A stretch of 64,000 bases of DNA from CAVQFD01 sp963724695 (GCA_963724695.1 CAVRVW010000012.1:744001-808000), one strand, 5' to 3'; positions 18,543-28,092 are shown, counted from the stretch's first letter. Notes: generated from the letters alone by a model not told the origin. Made by a program: numbers and translations.

Positions 18543-20271
18543 ATGACACGGGCCTTCTCCTCGCTGGCTGCCGCATGGGCGGTCGTGCTGGTCGTCGCAG
18601 CCCCTCAGGCGCAGCAGACAACGCCGGCGATGCCGCGCGCATCCCCCAGTCGCCGGCCACGACCCCGAGCGGTTCCAGACCGCCCAGAACTGCGTGGCCT
18701 GCCACAACGGGCTCATCACGCCATCCGGCGAGGACGTCTCGATCGGCGCGTCGTGGCGCGCGTCGATGATGGCCAACTCCGCCCGCGATCCGTACTGGCA
18801 CGCGGCCGTTAGGCGCGAAACGATCGACCATCCGAGCGTCAAGGCCGAGATCGAAAACGAGTGCTCCATCTGCCACATGCCGATGGCCACGACCAACGCG
18901 AGGCTCGCCGGCGGCCACGGAGAGGTCTTCGCGCACCTGCCGATCGGGACCGCCACGGCCCCGGAGTCGAAGCTCGCCGCCGACGGCGTGTCCTGCACGC
19001 TCTGCCATCAGATTGGCGACCGAACGCCTTGGCACGCCCGAGAGCTTCACGGGAGGCTTCGTGGTCAACCCGTCACCGCAGAACGGGCAGCGGCGAATGT
19101 TCGGCCCCTACACCGTGGACGACGGCCGGACCGCGCTCATGCGCTCGGCTACGGGCGTGACGCCCACCGAGGCGACCCACGTCCGCGAGTCGGAGATGTG
19201 CGCGACGTGCCACACGCTCTTCACCCAGGCATTCGACCCGCAGGGCAAAGCAGTCGGCCGGCTCGCCGAGCAGGTGCCGTACCTCGAGTGGCGCCACAGT
19301 GCGTTCCGCGCCGAGCGGAGCTGCCAGGCCTGCCACATGCCGCCGGTGAAGGAGCCGACCCGCATCGCGTCGGTGCTCGGAGAGCTGCGCGAGGACATGG
19401 GGCGCCATACGTTTCACGGCGGCAACTTCTTCATGCTGCGCATGCTGAACCGCTACCGCCTGGACCTGGGCGTCGAGGCGCTGCCGCTCGAGCTGGACGC
19501 GTCGGCGAACGCCACGATCAAGTACCTCCAGCAGGAAACGGCCAGGGTCGCCATCGATGGCGCCCGCGTCGACGCCGGACGCCTCACCGCTCGCGTCAGC
19601 GTGACCAACTTGACCGGACACAAGCTGCCCACGGGATATCCATCGCGTCGCGCCTGGCTCCACTTCGTCGTCAAGGACACGAGTGGGCGCACGGTCTTCG
19701 AATCGGGTGCGGTCCAGCCATCTGGTGCCATCGCCGGGAGCGACCTCGACGCCGATGCCAGTCGGTACGAGCCGCACTACGACGAGATTCGCACCCCCGA
19801 CCAGGTGCAGATCTACGAGCCGGTGATGACGGACCTGGCAGGCGCCGTGACGACAGGGCTGCTGTCGGGCACACGATACGTCAAGGACAACCGGCTCCTG
19901 CCCAGGGGCTTCGACAAGGCCACCGCCGGGCCCGAGTTTGCCGTCTACGGCGACGCCGGCTCGGATTCGAACTTCACGGGCGGGGGCGACCAGGTCACGT
20001 ACTCGGTCGACGTGAGCGGCGCGCAGGGCCCGTTCGAGGTGCAGGCCGACCTGCGGTACCAGTCCATCAGCTTCCGGTGGGCGGACAACCTCCGCCGATA
20101 CACGGCGGACGAAACGAAACGGTTCGTCGGGTACTACGACTCGATGTCCAACGGGTCGTCGGTGGTCCTTGCCACGGCGGCAACGACGCATTCGCTGAAG
20201 CGGCCCGGGCCGCAGCCGAAGGTTCTGAACGGATTCCGTGCGGTGGCCCGAGTACTATGGGCCGGACGTGA
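18543..20271 (+). CDS. Multihaem cytochrome c (five CXXCH seen), frameshifted
   Basis: Secreted (signal TRAFSSLAAAWAVVLVVAAPQAQ). Five haem-binding motifs: NCVACH, ECSICH, SCTLCH, MCATCH and SCQACH, the last two around the tryptophan-containing VPYLEWRHSAF. The C-terminal 250 residues lack haem sites and look like a beta domain (RLTARVSVTNLTGHKLPTGYPSRRAWLHFVV). NLTGHKLPTG is a segment I associate with c554-type multihaem proteins. Indels near 18640, 19025 and towards 20200 change the frame. I place the end at TGA 20271, which overlaps the next start as GTGA. It sits five bases after the preceding cytochrome gene. Confidence 0.78.
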
Positions 20272-21695
20272 GCACGAATCGGACAACCTCGCACCCGTCA
20301 CAGGGCGGCACCGCGCCCCGGTTCCGCTTCGGCGAGTTCGTGCTGTCGCCGCGCCAGCGCGTCTTGTGCCGGAACGGCGCCCCGCTGCCGCTGATTCCGC
20401 GGTACTTCGATCTGCTCCACCTCCTGGTCAGCCGGCGCCGGGACGCCGTGTCCAAGTCCACCATCTTCTCGGAGGTGTGGACCGACGTCGTCGTCTCCGA
20501 CGGCGCGCTTGCACAAGCCGTCCGCACGCTCAGGCGAACGCTGGGCGACGACTCGCGCGAGCCCAGGTTCATCCGCACGGTCTCGCGGCACGGCTATCAG
20601 TTCGTCTGGATCGACGTCGAGGAAGAGCCTGATGACGGTCTGGCGACGACGGGCACCGCGCACCTGGCAGACCCGGCCGGTGCGGCCGAGTCCCTCGAGT
20701 CGCTGGTCGATCGCCTGATCGCCCTCACCAGAGCCGGCCCAGGCGCGGGAGGCGACAGCGAAGAGGCCCGCGACCTCGCTGAACGCCTGCACGCGCTCGG
20801 CACCCCCGCGGCCGTGGCCTCGTTAACGGCCCGTCCGGGGCATGCGGAGGCCCTGGCAATCATGAAGGACGTCCGCTGGAACGTGGCTGGCGCAGAGGAC
20901 GTGCCCCTGCTGGGCGACCCCGAGGCGCTGGGGTCGCTGCTGGCCGTGGTGCGGCTGCGACTCCGCCAGGTTCGACAGACGATTGCCCCGCGGTGGATGA
21001 GCGCAGCGGGGGCTGGCGCACTGGGCGGCGCTCTTGCGGGAGCGTTCGGCGGCCTCGCGTTGTGGCTCTCTCCCGGTTCCAGCGCGCGACTTCAGTCGTC
21101 GGTCGCGCTGGCTGTGCTCGGCCTGCTGGCCGGAGGGATCGGGTCGGCGGGCATCGGGGCGGGCCTCGCGACCGCCGAGGCTCTGGCCCGTTCGCGCCGC
21201 GGACTTGCCCTGGCGCTCTGCGGCGCCGCCGCCGGAGGCGTGACCGGCGTGCTCGCGCAGCTGTTGCTCACCTTGCTGCTCGACAGCCTCTTCGGCCTGC
21301 GACTGCCGACCGACACGGGTCTCGTCGACGGCGTCGTCCTTGGCGCCGCCGCTGGTCTCGGTTACGGGTGGGCCACACGACAGCCGCCCGGCGGCGGCCT
21401 CGCGGCGCCGATCGGGCTCAGACGATTCGCCGCGGTGGCGATCGTCGCGGCATGCTGCGCTTCTGCCGCCACCGGCCTCGCTCTCACCGGAAGGCCGCTG
21501 GTCGGCGGACGCATCCATCAGATCGCGCAGGCGTCGAGGAACTCCGAGCTCGGGCTGGCGCCCATCGGCCGTCTCTTCGGCGAACCGGACTTCGGCCCGC
21601 TGGCCCAGACGCTGCTCGCCGCGCTCGAGGGGGCGACGTTTGGCGGCGCGCTCGCATGGGGACTGACGCGGCGTCCTCGGGCTGCGCGCCCCTGA
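20268..21695 (+). CDS. Membrane-bound CadC-type winged-helix regulator
   Basis: About 475 residues, uninterrupted. An N-terminal OmpR-type winged helix (FRFGEFVLSPRQRVLCRNG, IPRYFDLLHLLVSRR, GALAQAVRTLRRTLGDD, RFIRTVSRHGYQFVW) is followed by a linker and then six or so hydrophobic helices from about residue 250 (GAGALGGALAGAFGGLALWL, LGLLAGGIGSAGIGAGLATAEAL and others). It is therefore an inner-membrane one-component regulator. GTG 20268 overlaps the multihaem cytochrome stop, so it belongs to that transcript and may control it. No sensory domain is recognisable outside the membrane part. Confidence 0.8.
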   Translation: MSTNRTTSHPSQGGTAPRFRFGEFVLSPRQRVLCRNGAPLPLIPRYFDLLHLLVSRRRDAVSKSTIFSEVWTDVVVSDGALAQAVRTLRRTLGDDSREPRFIRTVSRHGYQFVWIDVEEEPDDGLATTGTAHLADPAGAAESLESLVDRLIALTRAGPGAGGDSEEARDLAERLHALGTPAAVASLTARPGHAEALAIMKDVRWNVAGAEDVPLLGDPEALGSLLAVVRLRLRQVRQTIAPRWMSAAGAGALGGALAGAFGGLALWLSPGSSARLQSSVALAVLGLLAGGIGSAGIGAGLATAEALARSRRGLALALCGAAAGGVTGVLAQLLLTLLLDSLFGLRLPTDTGLVDGVVLGAAAGLGYGWATRQPPGGGLAAPIGLRRFAAVAIVAACCASAATGLALTGRPLVGGRIHQIAQASRNSELGLAPIGRLFGEPDFGPLAQTLLAALEGATFGGALAWGLTRRPRAARP

Positions 21696-21820
21696 AATCA
21701 CCCTTCGCTCATCTGATGCTCAGCATCCGCTGACGACTTCCGGCCCGCCAGAGCGTCATCCTGACGTGAGCGGAATCGGCCGACGCGCGTGTGCGTCCGC
21801 CGATCCGCAAGGAGGACGTT

Positions 21821-23130
21821 GTGACCTTTCGCCGGCTGGCTGCCATCGCGCTGATCTTTCTGGGCGCCTCACTCTGCTGGAGCGTGCTCGGATCGTCGCT
21901 CCTGGCCCGAACCGGGCAATTCGATGCGCGGCTCGAACAGGAGGTCCGCCTGCTCTGGGGTGGCGCGCATCGCCAGATCGCGCCCGACGCCTGGGTGCTT
22001 CGGCCGGAGGTCGAGACCGAGATCGTCGAGACGAAGGGTCAGGACGGCCGGGTCTCCAGGCAGGAAGTGAGCAAGCCCGTGATGCGATCGGTTCCGGCCG
22101 CGCTCGAGTCCACCAGGGCCACGGTCGACCTCGATCTCGAGCACCGGCAGAAGGGACTGCTCTGGTACTCCACCTACACGGTCACCTTCAAGGCGACCTA
22201 CACCTTCCGTCAACCCGGACGAGCAGGCGCGTGAGCTCCACGTGACCTTCCCGCTTCCGGCCAAGGACGCGATGTTCGACGACTTCGTGTTCACGGTCGA
22301 CGGCCGGCCACTCAGCCCGGGGAACCGAGTCTCGAAGGAGATCGCCGCATCCTCCAACGCCGGCCCGGGCGCTCCCGTCGTGCTGGACGTGCAGTACCGC
22401 TCCAGGGGGCTGAGCACCTGGACCTATGCCTTCAGCGGCGCCGACGACGGCGTCTCGCAGGTGCGCGATTTCAACCTGACCATGCAGACGAACTTCGACG
22501 GACATCGACTTCCCCGCCGGCACCGTCTCGCCGAGCGAGAAGACCGCGATCGCCCGGCGGCTGGAGGTTGACCTGGGCGTTCGCGAACCTCATTTCGGGG
22601 CAGGCGATCGGCATGGAGCTGCCCGAGAAGCTCAACCCCGGCCCCTTCGCCGCGCGCGTCACGTTTTTCGCGCCCGTGTCGCTGCTGTTCTTCCTGGCAG
22701 TGATGGTCATGGTCGGCACGACATCCGGTCCGTCGCTGCATCCGATGCACTACTGGTTCATCGCCGCGGCGTTCTTCGCGTTCCACCTCCTGCTCGCGTA
22801 TCTCGTCGACCATGTGTCGGTGAACATCGCCTTCGGCACGGCCGCCGCCGTCAGCCTTGCCCTCGTCGTCAGCTACCTCCGCATCGTCACCGGCATGCGT
22901 CACGCGCTGCTCCGGGCCGGCGCGGCGCAGCTCATCTTCCTGGTGCTCTTCAGCTACGCCTTCTTCTTCGAGGGCTTCACCGGCCTCTCGATCACCATCG
23001 GCGCCATCGTGACGCTCTTCGTGCTCATGCAGATGACGGCGAGGGTCTCCTGGGAGGACGTGTTCTCCGGCGGCGATCGAACGGTGCCGGGAGTGGTCAT
23101 GGGGACCGATCATGCCAGCCGCGACTTGAC
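21821..23130 (+). CDS. CreD-family inner-membrane protein, frameshifted
   Basis: A signal-anchor helix (LAAIALIFLGASLCWSVLGSSLL), a periplasmic domain of about 220 residues, then five helices: LNPGPFAARVTFFAPVSLLFFL, SLHPMHYWFIAAAFFAFHLLLAYLVDHVSVNIAF, AAVSLALVVSYLRIVTGMRHALL, FSYAFFFEGFTGLSITIGAI. These match the conserved core of CreD, linked in enterobacteria to the CreBC regulon and envelope integrity. AAGGAGG lies five bases before GTG 21821. Indels near 22215, 22505 and 22555 break the periplasmic part. The 3' limit is not exact; the core ends near 23060 and the nearest plausible stop is TGA 23128-23130. Confidence 0.78.
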
Positions 23131-23573
23131 GCCGTCCGCCATCGGAGCCTGCGGATCGAGACGAGACGGCCGACCGAGTTCGTCGACATCACGGATGCGA
23201 TCGCGGACGCGGTCCGGCGGAGCCGGGTTCGGCGACGGGTTCGTGATGGTGCAGACGCGGCACACGACGACAGGGCTCCTGGTGAACGAGCACGAGCCGC
23301 TCCTGCTCGCAGGATCTCGAGGCGCTGTTCGAGCGCCTCGCGCCGGCCGGCGGCGCCTACGCCCACGACGACTTCCTCCGCCGCACGGTCAACATGACTC
23401 CTGGCGAGCGGCGGAACGGGCACGCACACTGCCGGGCCGCGCTGGTGCGCGCCTCGGAGTGCGTGGCGGTCACGGGGGGCCTGCTCGGCCTCGGGCGGTG
23501 GCAGCGCGTGTTCTTCGTGGATTTCGACGGGGGCCAGCACCGCACGATCTCGCTGACCTTCGTGGGTATTTAG
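23113..23573 (+). CDS. YjbQ/UPF0047 family protein (secondary thiamine-phosphate synthase-like), frameshifted
   Basis: About 150 residues once frames are joined: SLRIETRRPTEFVDITDAIA, GFVMVQTRHTTTGLLVNEHEP with the conserved His, YAHDDFLRRTVNMTPGERRNGHAH, and ASECVAVTGGLLGLGRWQRVFFVDFDGG, all typical of the family. Overexpression of E. coli YjbQ was reported to give weak thiamine-phosphate synthase activity; the natural role is unknown. ATG 23113 is a likely start if one extra base near 23127 is removed; further shifts lie near 23230 and 23310. It ends at TAG 23571-23573, seven bases before the first TetR palindrome. Confidence 0.78.
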
Positions 23574-23579
23574 GTTGTT

Positions 23580-23593
23580 TTGAACATGTTCAA
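23580..23593. promoter_or_regulatory. Operator palindrome 1, TTGAACATGTTCAA
   Basis: Perfect 14-bp palindrome, identical to the copy at 23632-23645; centres are 52 bases apart, about five helical turns. It lies upstream of the -35 box of the TetR gene. Confidence 0.8.
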
Positions 23594-23601
23594 TATTCTG
23601 C

Positions 23602-23631
23602 TTGACGGCCGGAGCGGCCGGCGCGTAGTCT
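23602..23631 (+). promoter_or_regulatory. Promoter of the TetR operon between the two operators
   Basis: TTGACG (23602-23607) and TAGTCT (23626-23631) are separated by 18 bases. Initiation seven bases later falls on ATG 23638, so the message may be leaderless. The promoter lies wholly between the two palindromes. Confidence 0.45.
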
Positions 23632-23645
23632 TTGAACATGTTCAA
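23632..23645. promoter_or_regulatory. Operator palindrome 2, overlapping the TetR start codon
   Basis: Second perfect TTGAACATGTTCAA. The central ATG (23638-23640) is the probable start codon of the regulator, so binding would block initiation directly. Confidence 0.8.
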
Positions 23646-24330
23646 TTCTGCCACCCGCGCGGTGCCGCAGCGCTCCGGCAGCGAGGACTCGCGCCGGCAG
23701 ATCCTCGACAGCGCGCTCGCCCTGTTCCGCGAGCGCGGCTTCGAGGACACCACGATGCGCGACATCGCCGGCCGAGCCGGTCTTTCGCTCGGCGCCGCCT
23801 ACTACTACTTCAAGAGCAAGGAAGCCATCGTCGGCGCGTACTACGACTTCATCCAGCAGGAGCACCAGACGCGCGCCCGCGCGGCGTTCGACGCCGGCGG
23901 CGGCCTCCGCGACCGCCTGCGCGCGGCCCTGCACACCAAGATCGACATCATGCAGGACGATCGGCGCCTGCTGCGGGCGCTCTTCCGCTACGGCGGCGAT
24001 CCCGACCACGCCCTGACCTGGTTCGGACCCGCCAGCCGTGAACAGCGGCGGACGAGCGTCGGCATCTTCGCCGAAGCGATGGCCGGCGAACGTCTTCCCG
24101 ACGACGTGCGCGAGGCGGCGCCGACGCTCCTGTGGACGCTGCACATGGGCGTCCTGCTCTATTTCCTGTTCGACGCCTCACCCAGGCAGCGGCGGACGCG
24201 GCGTCTCATCGACGCCGCCGTCGACTTCGTCGTCGACGTCAAACGCCTCGCGACGTCTCCGCTGCTGCGGCCGATGAGACGACGCGTGATCGGCATCCTG
24301 CGCCAGGCGGAACTGCTCCCGGAGGTCTGA
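23638..24330 (+). CDS. TetR/AcrR family transcriptional regulator
   Basis: About 230 residues. The N-terminal helix-turn-helix is classic: SRRQILDSALALFRERGFEDTTMRDIAGRAGLSLGAAYYYFKSKEAI. The C-terminal ligand/dimer domain is helical and has no recognised ligand signature. Start at ATG 23638 (a TTG at 23632 is in frame). Twin identical palindromes flank its promoter, which suggests autorepression. Twenty-five bases after its stop begins a run of three membrane-protein genes, the likely controlled operon. Uninterrupted reading frame. Confidence 0.92.
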   Translation: MFNSATRAVPQRSGSEDSRRQILDSALALFRERGFEDTTMRDIAGRAGLSLGAAYYYFKSKEAIVGAYYDFIQQEHQTRARAAFDAGGGLRDRLRAALHTKIDIMQDDRRLLRALFRYGGDPDHALTWFGPASREQRRTSVGIFAEAMAGERLPDDVREAAPTLLWTLHMGVLLYFLFDASPRQRRTRRLIDAAVDFVVDVKRLATSPLLRPMRRRVIGILRQAELLPEV

Positions 24331-24355
24331 GAGACGCCATTCTGAGGAGGGCAGC

Positions 24356-24658
24356 ATGTCGAGAAGCGTGCAGATCAAGGCGGCGGTCGTGGCGGCACTG
24401 CTGGCGGCCGCTGCCTTCGGCGACCGCGCCGCGACGCCCCTGCCGGTGACCATCGGACTCCTCGCATTCGGCCTGTTCAACACGCTCGTCACCCCGCCAG
24501 GTACGGCCTGGGTCCGGGGGTACGCGATCGCCGGCAGCCTGAGCGCCCTCCTCTTGCGGGGGATGTTCGGCTTTGTCGCGCTCCTTGCCTGGATGGCGTG
24601 GCCTCCCGCCTATCTCGTCGCGTGGGCCATGTCGAACGCCTCTGTGGCCCCGACCTGA
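24356..24658 (+). CDS. Small membrane protein, about 100 residues
   Basis: Three hydrophobic helices (AAVVAALLAAAAFGDRA, PLPVTIGLLAFGLFNTLV, LSALLLRGMFGFVALLAWMAW) and little else. GAGGAGGGCAGC before ATG 24356 is a strong ribosome-binding site. It follows the TetR gene by 25 bases on the same strand. The arginine between helices (RGMFGF) and the proline-rich PPGTAW loop are the only distinctive points. No family recognised. Confidence 0.65.
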   Translation: MSRSVQIKAAVVAALLAAAAFGDRAATPLPVTIGLLAFGLFNTLVTPPGTAWVRGYAIAGSLSALLLRGMFGFVALLAWMAWPPAYLVAWAMSNASVAPT

Positions 24659-24689
24659 CACTGACCCTCCGGAGGAACGGTTTGGCGGC

Positions 24690-25587
24690 GTGCCGGCGCG
24701 CGTCGCGCTCTCTGCCGTCATCGCCAGCGTCGCTCTGGCGTCGTTGGCCTTCAGGTTTCTCCGGGACGAGGGGCTGCAGCAGACCTCGGCCCTCTTCGTT
24801 GGCATCCCGGCCCTGCTGGCGATCGCTGTCGTCTTCGGGGTCTCGCCACGCTCGGCCACCGGCGTCGCGGTCAAGGCGGTGACCGTCGGCCTGCTGGTCT
24901 CGCTGCTCTTCCTTGGCGAAGGCATGTTGTGCGTCGTGATGTCGGCGCCGCTGTTCTACCTGGTGGCAGTCGCCATCGGAAAGGTGGCGGATCGCAGACG
25001 GGATACCGAGATCGCGGGATCACGGCTTTACTCCGGTCTGTTCCTCCTGGCGCTCGTGCCCATGAGCCTCGAGGGCGTGACGCATTCCACATCGTTCAAC
25101 CGGGACGAGGTCGTGAGCCGCACGGCTCTGGTGCAGGCGTCCGCGGAGGACGTCGGGCGCGCGCTTCAGGCAACGCCGCGCTTCGACCGTGCGTTGCCGC
25201 TGTACCTCCGTGTGGGGTTCCCAAGACCGCACGGCCGCGCGCAGTGACGCCGCAGGGACCGGGCGGTGGATCGTCACGTTCCGCGGCGGCGAGATGCGCA
25301 TCGACGGGATGGAGCCTCGAGCTGGAGATCTCGTGCTGGATCTCGAGGAGGCCCGGCCAGGCTTCCTGCGGTGGCGGGCCCTTTCTGACGGCAGCCACAT
25401 GACGCACTTTCTCGACTGGCAGGAATCGAGCGTGGCCTGGGAGGCCGCGGACGAGCGGTCGACCCGTGTGACATGGACGCTACGCTATCGCCGCGGCCTG
25501 GATCCCGCGTGGTACTTCGGTCCGTGGGAGCGATACGCCGTGGGGCTGGCCGCCGACTACCTCATCGACGCGGTGGCCACGCCATGA
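24690..25587 (+). CDS. Membrane protein with C-terminal SRPBCC-like domain, one frameshift
   Basis: About 298 residues. Four hydrophobic helices fill the first 150 (SAVIASVALASLAFRFL, ALFVGIPALLAIAVVFG, AVTVGLLVSLLFLGEGMLCVVMSAPLFYLVAVAIG, LYSGLFLLALVPMSLEG). The rest (VVSRTALVQASAEDVGRAL ... THFLDWQESSVAWEAADERSTRVTWTLRYRR) reads as a START/polyketide-cyclase-like fold that could hold a lipid or isoprenoid. One indel near 25235 joins the two parts. GGAGG lies 14 bases before GTG 24690. Its stop overlaps the next start (ATGA). Confidence 0.6.
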
Positions 25588-26918
25588 ACGTCGCCGGGGC
25601 CATGAGCGCAGACGGATCGTTGCCGATCGACCCCTACCTCCTCGTGCGCACAGGGTCGATCTACGTGGTGCTGGCGTTGACGGCGCTCGCCTGGGCCTGG
25701 CGCCGCCCCGGCGCTCGAGTGCTCGCGGGCGCCATCCTTGGCAGTCTCTGGCACTTGCCGGTGCTGCTGGCCATTCATCTCACGGCCCTGCAATTCGGCT
25801 GGTGGACGTTCGATGCGCGCGGAGGCCTCCTCCTTGGCCTGCCCGTGGATCTCTATCTCTCGTGGGCCTGGCTTTGGGGCGGGCTGCCGCTGCTTGCGTG
25901 GCCCTCGGCACCGCTCCCGCTGCTCACGGCGATTGCCCTGGCCCTGGATCTCGTGGTCATGCCGCTGTGCGAGCCCGTGCTGCGACTCGGCCCGAACTGG
26001 CTCGTCGCCGAGGCGATCGGCCTCGCGCTGGGCTTCGTGCCAGGTCAACTGCTCGCGCGCTGGACGGCCCGCAACGAGCACCTCGAAGGGCGTGCCACGC
26101 TGCAGGTGCTCGCCTTCGCCGGCCTCGTGCTCTTCGTGCTGCCGGCTGCCATCCTGGAGGGATCCGGCAGCGTCTGGCGCAATCCGCTGACCCGCCCGGC
26201 GTGGCAGCTGAGCGTGCTCGCGCAGTTGCTGGCCGTGCCGGCGCTCCTCGGCGTGTCAGCTGTTCAGGAATTCGTCTCGAGAGGCCGCGGCACCCCGGTC
26301 CCGTTCGATCCGCCGAACCGCATCGTCACGACTGGAATTTACGCCTACGTGAGGAACCCGATGCAGCTCTCGGGCGTATTGGTGCTGCTGACGCTCGGGG
26401 CCATCCTGCAGAACGCGTGGATCGCCGCCGGCGGCGTCATGGCGCACCTGTATTCCACGGGCCTGGCCGGGTGGGACGAAGACGCGGACCTGGGCGCGCG
26501 CTTTGGAGCGCCCTGGAAGACGTACCGCCACAACGTCCGACGCTGGATTCCGCGGTGGCGTCCGTGGGCCGGTGAGGGCGCTGCGCCGGCGCAGTTGTTC
26601 GTTTCGGAGCGCTGCGACATGTGCCGTCAGGTCGGCCGGTGGTTTGTCGCGAGAGACGCGCGTCACCTGGCCGTCGTCGCCGCGGAAACCCACCCGCGGC
26701 GCCTGACACGCATCACGTACGAACCCGGCGACGGAACACCAGCGGCGACCGGCGTCCTGGCGATCGCCCGTGCGCTCGAGCACGTGCACCTGGCCTGGGC
26801 CATGGTCGGGTTCGCGCTGCGCCTGCCGGTGGTGCACCAGCTGGCGCAGCTCCTGGTCGACGCGTCGGGCGGCGAGCCGCGTCTCACACCTGCGAGTTCG
26901 ATCGGTCGTGGTGCGTGA
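25584..26918 (+). CDS. Membrane methyltransferase (ICMT/PEMT type) fused to a DCC-like thiol domain
   Basis: About 444 residues. Eight or so membrane helices lead into the isoprenylcysteine/phospholipid methyltransferase core around residues 240-330: NRIVTTGIYAYVRNPMQLSGVLVLL, HLYSTGLAGWDEDADLGARFGAPWKTYRHNVRRWIPR. The GIYAYVRNPM and E/D-rich segments are the family's SAM-binding signature. The last 110 residues carry LFVSERCDMCRQVGRWFVARDARHL with a CxxC, close in pattern to the DCC (DUF393) thiol-oxidoreductase family. ATG 25584 overlaps the previous stop. The 3' end overlaps the convergent Tat protein gene by 35 bases. Confidence 0.75.
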   Translation: MNVAGAMSADGSLPIDPYLLVRTGSIYVVLALTALAWAWRRPGARVLAGAILGSLWHLPVLLAIHLTALQFGWWTFDARGGLLLGLPVDLYLSWAWLWGGLPLLAWPSAPLPLLTAIALALDLVVMPLCEPVLRLGPNWLVAEAIGLALGFVPGQLLARWTARNEHLEGRATLQVLAFAGLVLFVLPAAILEGSGSVWRNPLTRPAWQLSVLAQLLAVPALLGVSAVQEFVSRGRGTPVPFDPPNRIVTTGIYAYVRNPMQLSGVLVLLTLGAILQNAWIAAGGVMAHLYSTGLAGWDEDADLGARFGAPWKTYRHNVRRWIPRWRPWAGEGAAPAQLFVSERCDMCRQVGRWFVARDARHLAVVAAETHPRRLTRITYEPGDGTPAATGVLAIARALEHVHLAWAMVGFALRLPVVHQLAQLLVDASGGEPRLTPASSIGRGA

Positions 26919-28092
26919 CCTGCCCGAAGCCGCCGGCGCTGCCCCACTGCCCGTTCTTGTAGATCCGGATGCCGACGCTCCGCGTCTCCGAGATCAAGGA
27001 TCCGTCCGCGGTGTACCGCAGGTAGCCGCCCAGCGTGTGGGCCTTGTCGTGTGTGGCGTGAATCGTGACCGGCCGGACCGGACGGTCACGCGTGTACGCG
27101 TAGGGCCCCACGGCGCCGCCGGCGAGCTCGATGAACTCCGCCAGGTTGGTGGTGATGGCGCGATTGCGGCTCTCCTCGGTCACCGTCGACACGCCAAGCC
27201 GGCTCCGCACCCCTTTGGTGCGCCATCCGATCGTCGGGCGGCCTTCGCGTGCATCGCGCGACCGTTCGCGCGGGCCGTAGCCGAAGTTGACGCTCGCGGT
27301 TCTCGTCCCCACTGGCAGGGGCGCCTCGTAGGATCCGCGGCTCGACTTCGGATCGTTGAGCGCCGCCTCGTTGCCGTAACCAAACGCGGCCAGGTAGTTC
27401 TGGTTGCCGCGGATGTCCGCCGCCTCCGCGTCGGGATAGGCGACGCCCAGGAAGTCCACCTCGTGCACGATGGTCGACGCCATCTGGATCGCCCAGCGGC
27501 CGTCGTTGTTGGTCACGCCGTACATGCCGTCGCAGGCGAGCAGCTTGTGGCCGTCCGGCGTGTAGCGCGTGAACGACAGCGAGAAGGCGCCGCCGATCGG
27601 GCAATACAGGTGGACGTTGATGCTCTCGAGCAGGTCGTACGACCCCGGGTTGATCCTGGTCTTGCCTTTCCCCGTGCCGTTGAGGCTCGGCGGCGGGTTC
27701 GACATGAAGTCCGCCGCGCTCTGAACCACGACCGGTTCGATGTCCTCGTAGATCGCGAACGGGAAGTGCAGCGTGCGCGCGATCGCCTCGAGATTCCGCT
27801 CCGACAGGGCGGTGAAGTACTCCGTGATGAGCCTCAGGCCCTGCGACACCGGCGTCGCGAAGCTGACAGGGAATCGCGAATCGAGCTGCGCGCCCTTTCT
27901 CAGGCCCGGCGGAGCCGGAAACTCGGCGGCTCCCGCCTGTGCGGCCGGTTGCGCCGACAGCGGGTTGACCAGCCCCGGGGTCAAGCCTCCGACCGCCCCC
28001 GCGAGGCCTGCTGCACCGACCGTCTGTACGAACTGCCGGCGATTCAGCTCGCGCGGCTCAGCATGTGGGTCTCTCGTCTCATCGTCGGCCAT
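26884..28092 (-). CDS. Tat-exported protein of unknown function
   Basis: 402 residues. A twin-arginine signal (NRRQFVQTVGAAGLAGAVGG) near residue 16 marks export in folded form. The mature part begins with an alanine/proline-rich linker, then has GLRLITEYFTALSERNLEAIARTLHFPFAIYEDIEP, which reads like a SnoaL/NTF2-like domain (hedged), and a second half with repeated RYTPDGHKLLACDGMYGVTNNDGRWAIQMAS and RYTADGSLISETRSVGIRIYKNGQW, two similar modules. This suggests an internal duplication of NTF2-like units. No cofactor motif seen. ATG 28092; no indels. Confidence 0.65.
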   Translation of the reverse strand: MADDETRDPHAEPRELNRRQFVQTVGAAGLAGAVGGLTPGLVNPLSAQPAAQAGAAEFPAPPGLRKGAQLDSRFPVSFATPVSQGLRLITEYFTALSERNLEAIARTLHFPFAIYEDIEPVVVQSAADFMSNPPPSLNGTGKGKTRINPGSYDLLESINVHLYCPIGGAFSLSFTRYTPDGHKLLACDGMYGVTNNDGRWAIQMASTIVHEVDFLGVAYPDAEAADIRGNQNYLAAFGYGNEAALNDPKSSRGSYEAPLPVGTRTASVNFGYGPRERSRDAREGRPTIGWRTKGVRSRLGVSTVTEESRNRAITTNLAEFIELAGGAVGPYAYTRDRPVRPVTIHATHDKAHTLGGYLRYTADGSLISETRSVGIRIYKNGQWGSAGGFGQVTHHDRSNSQV

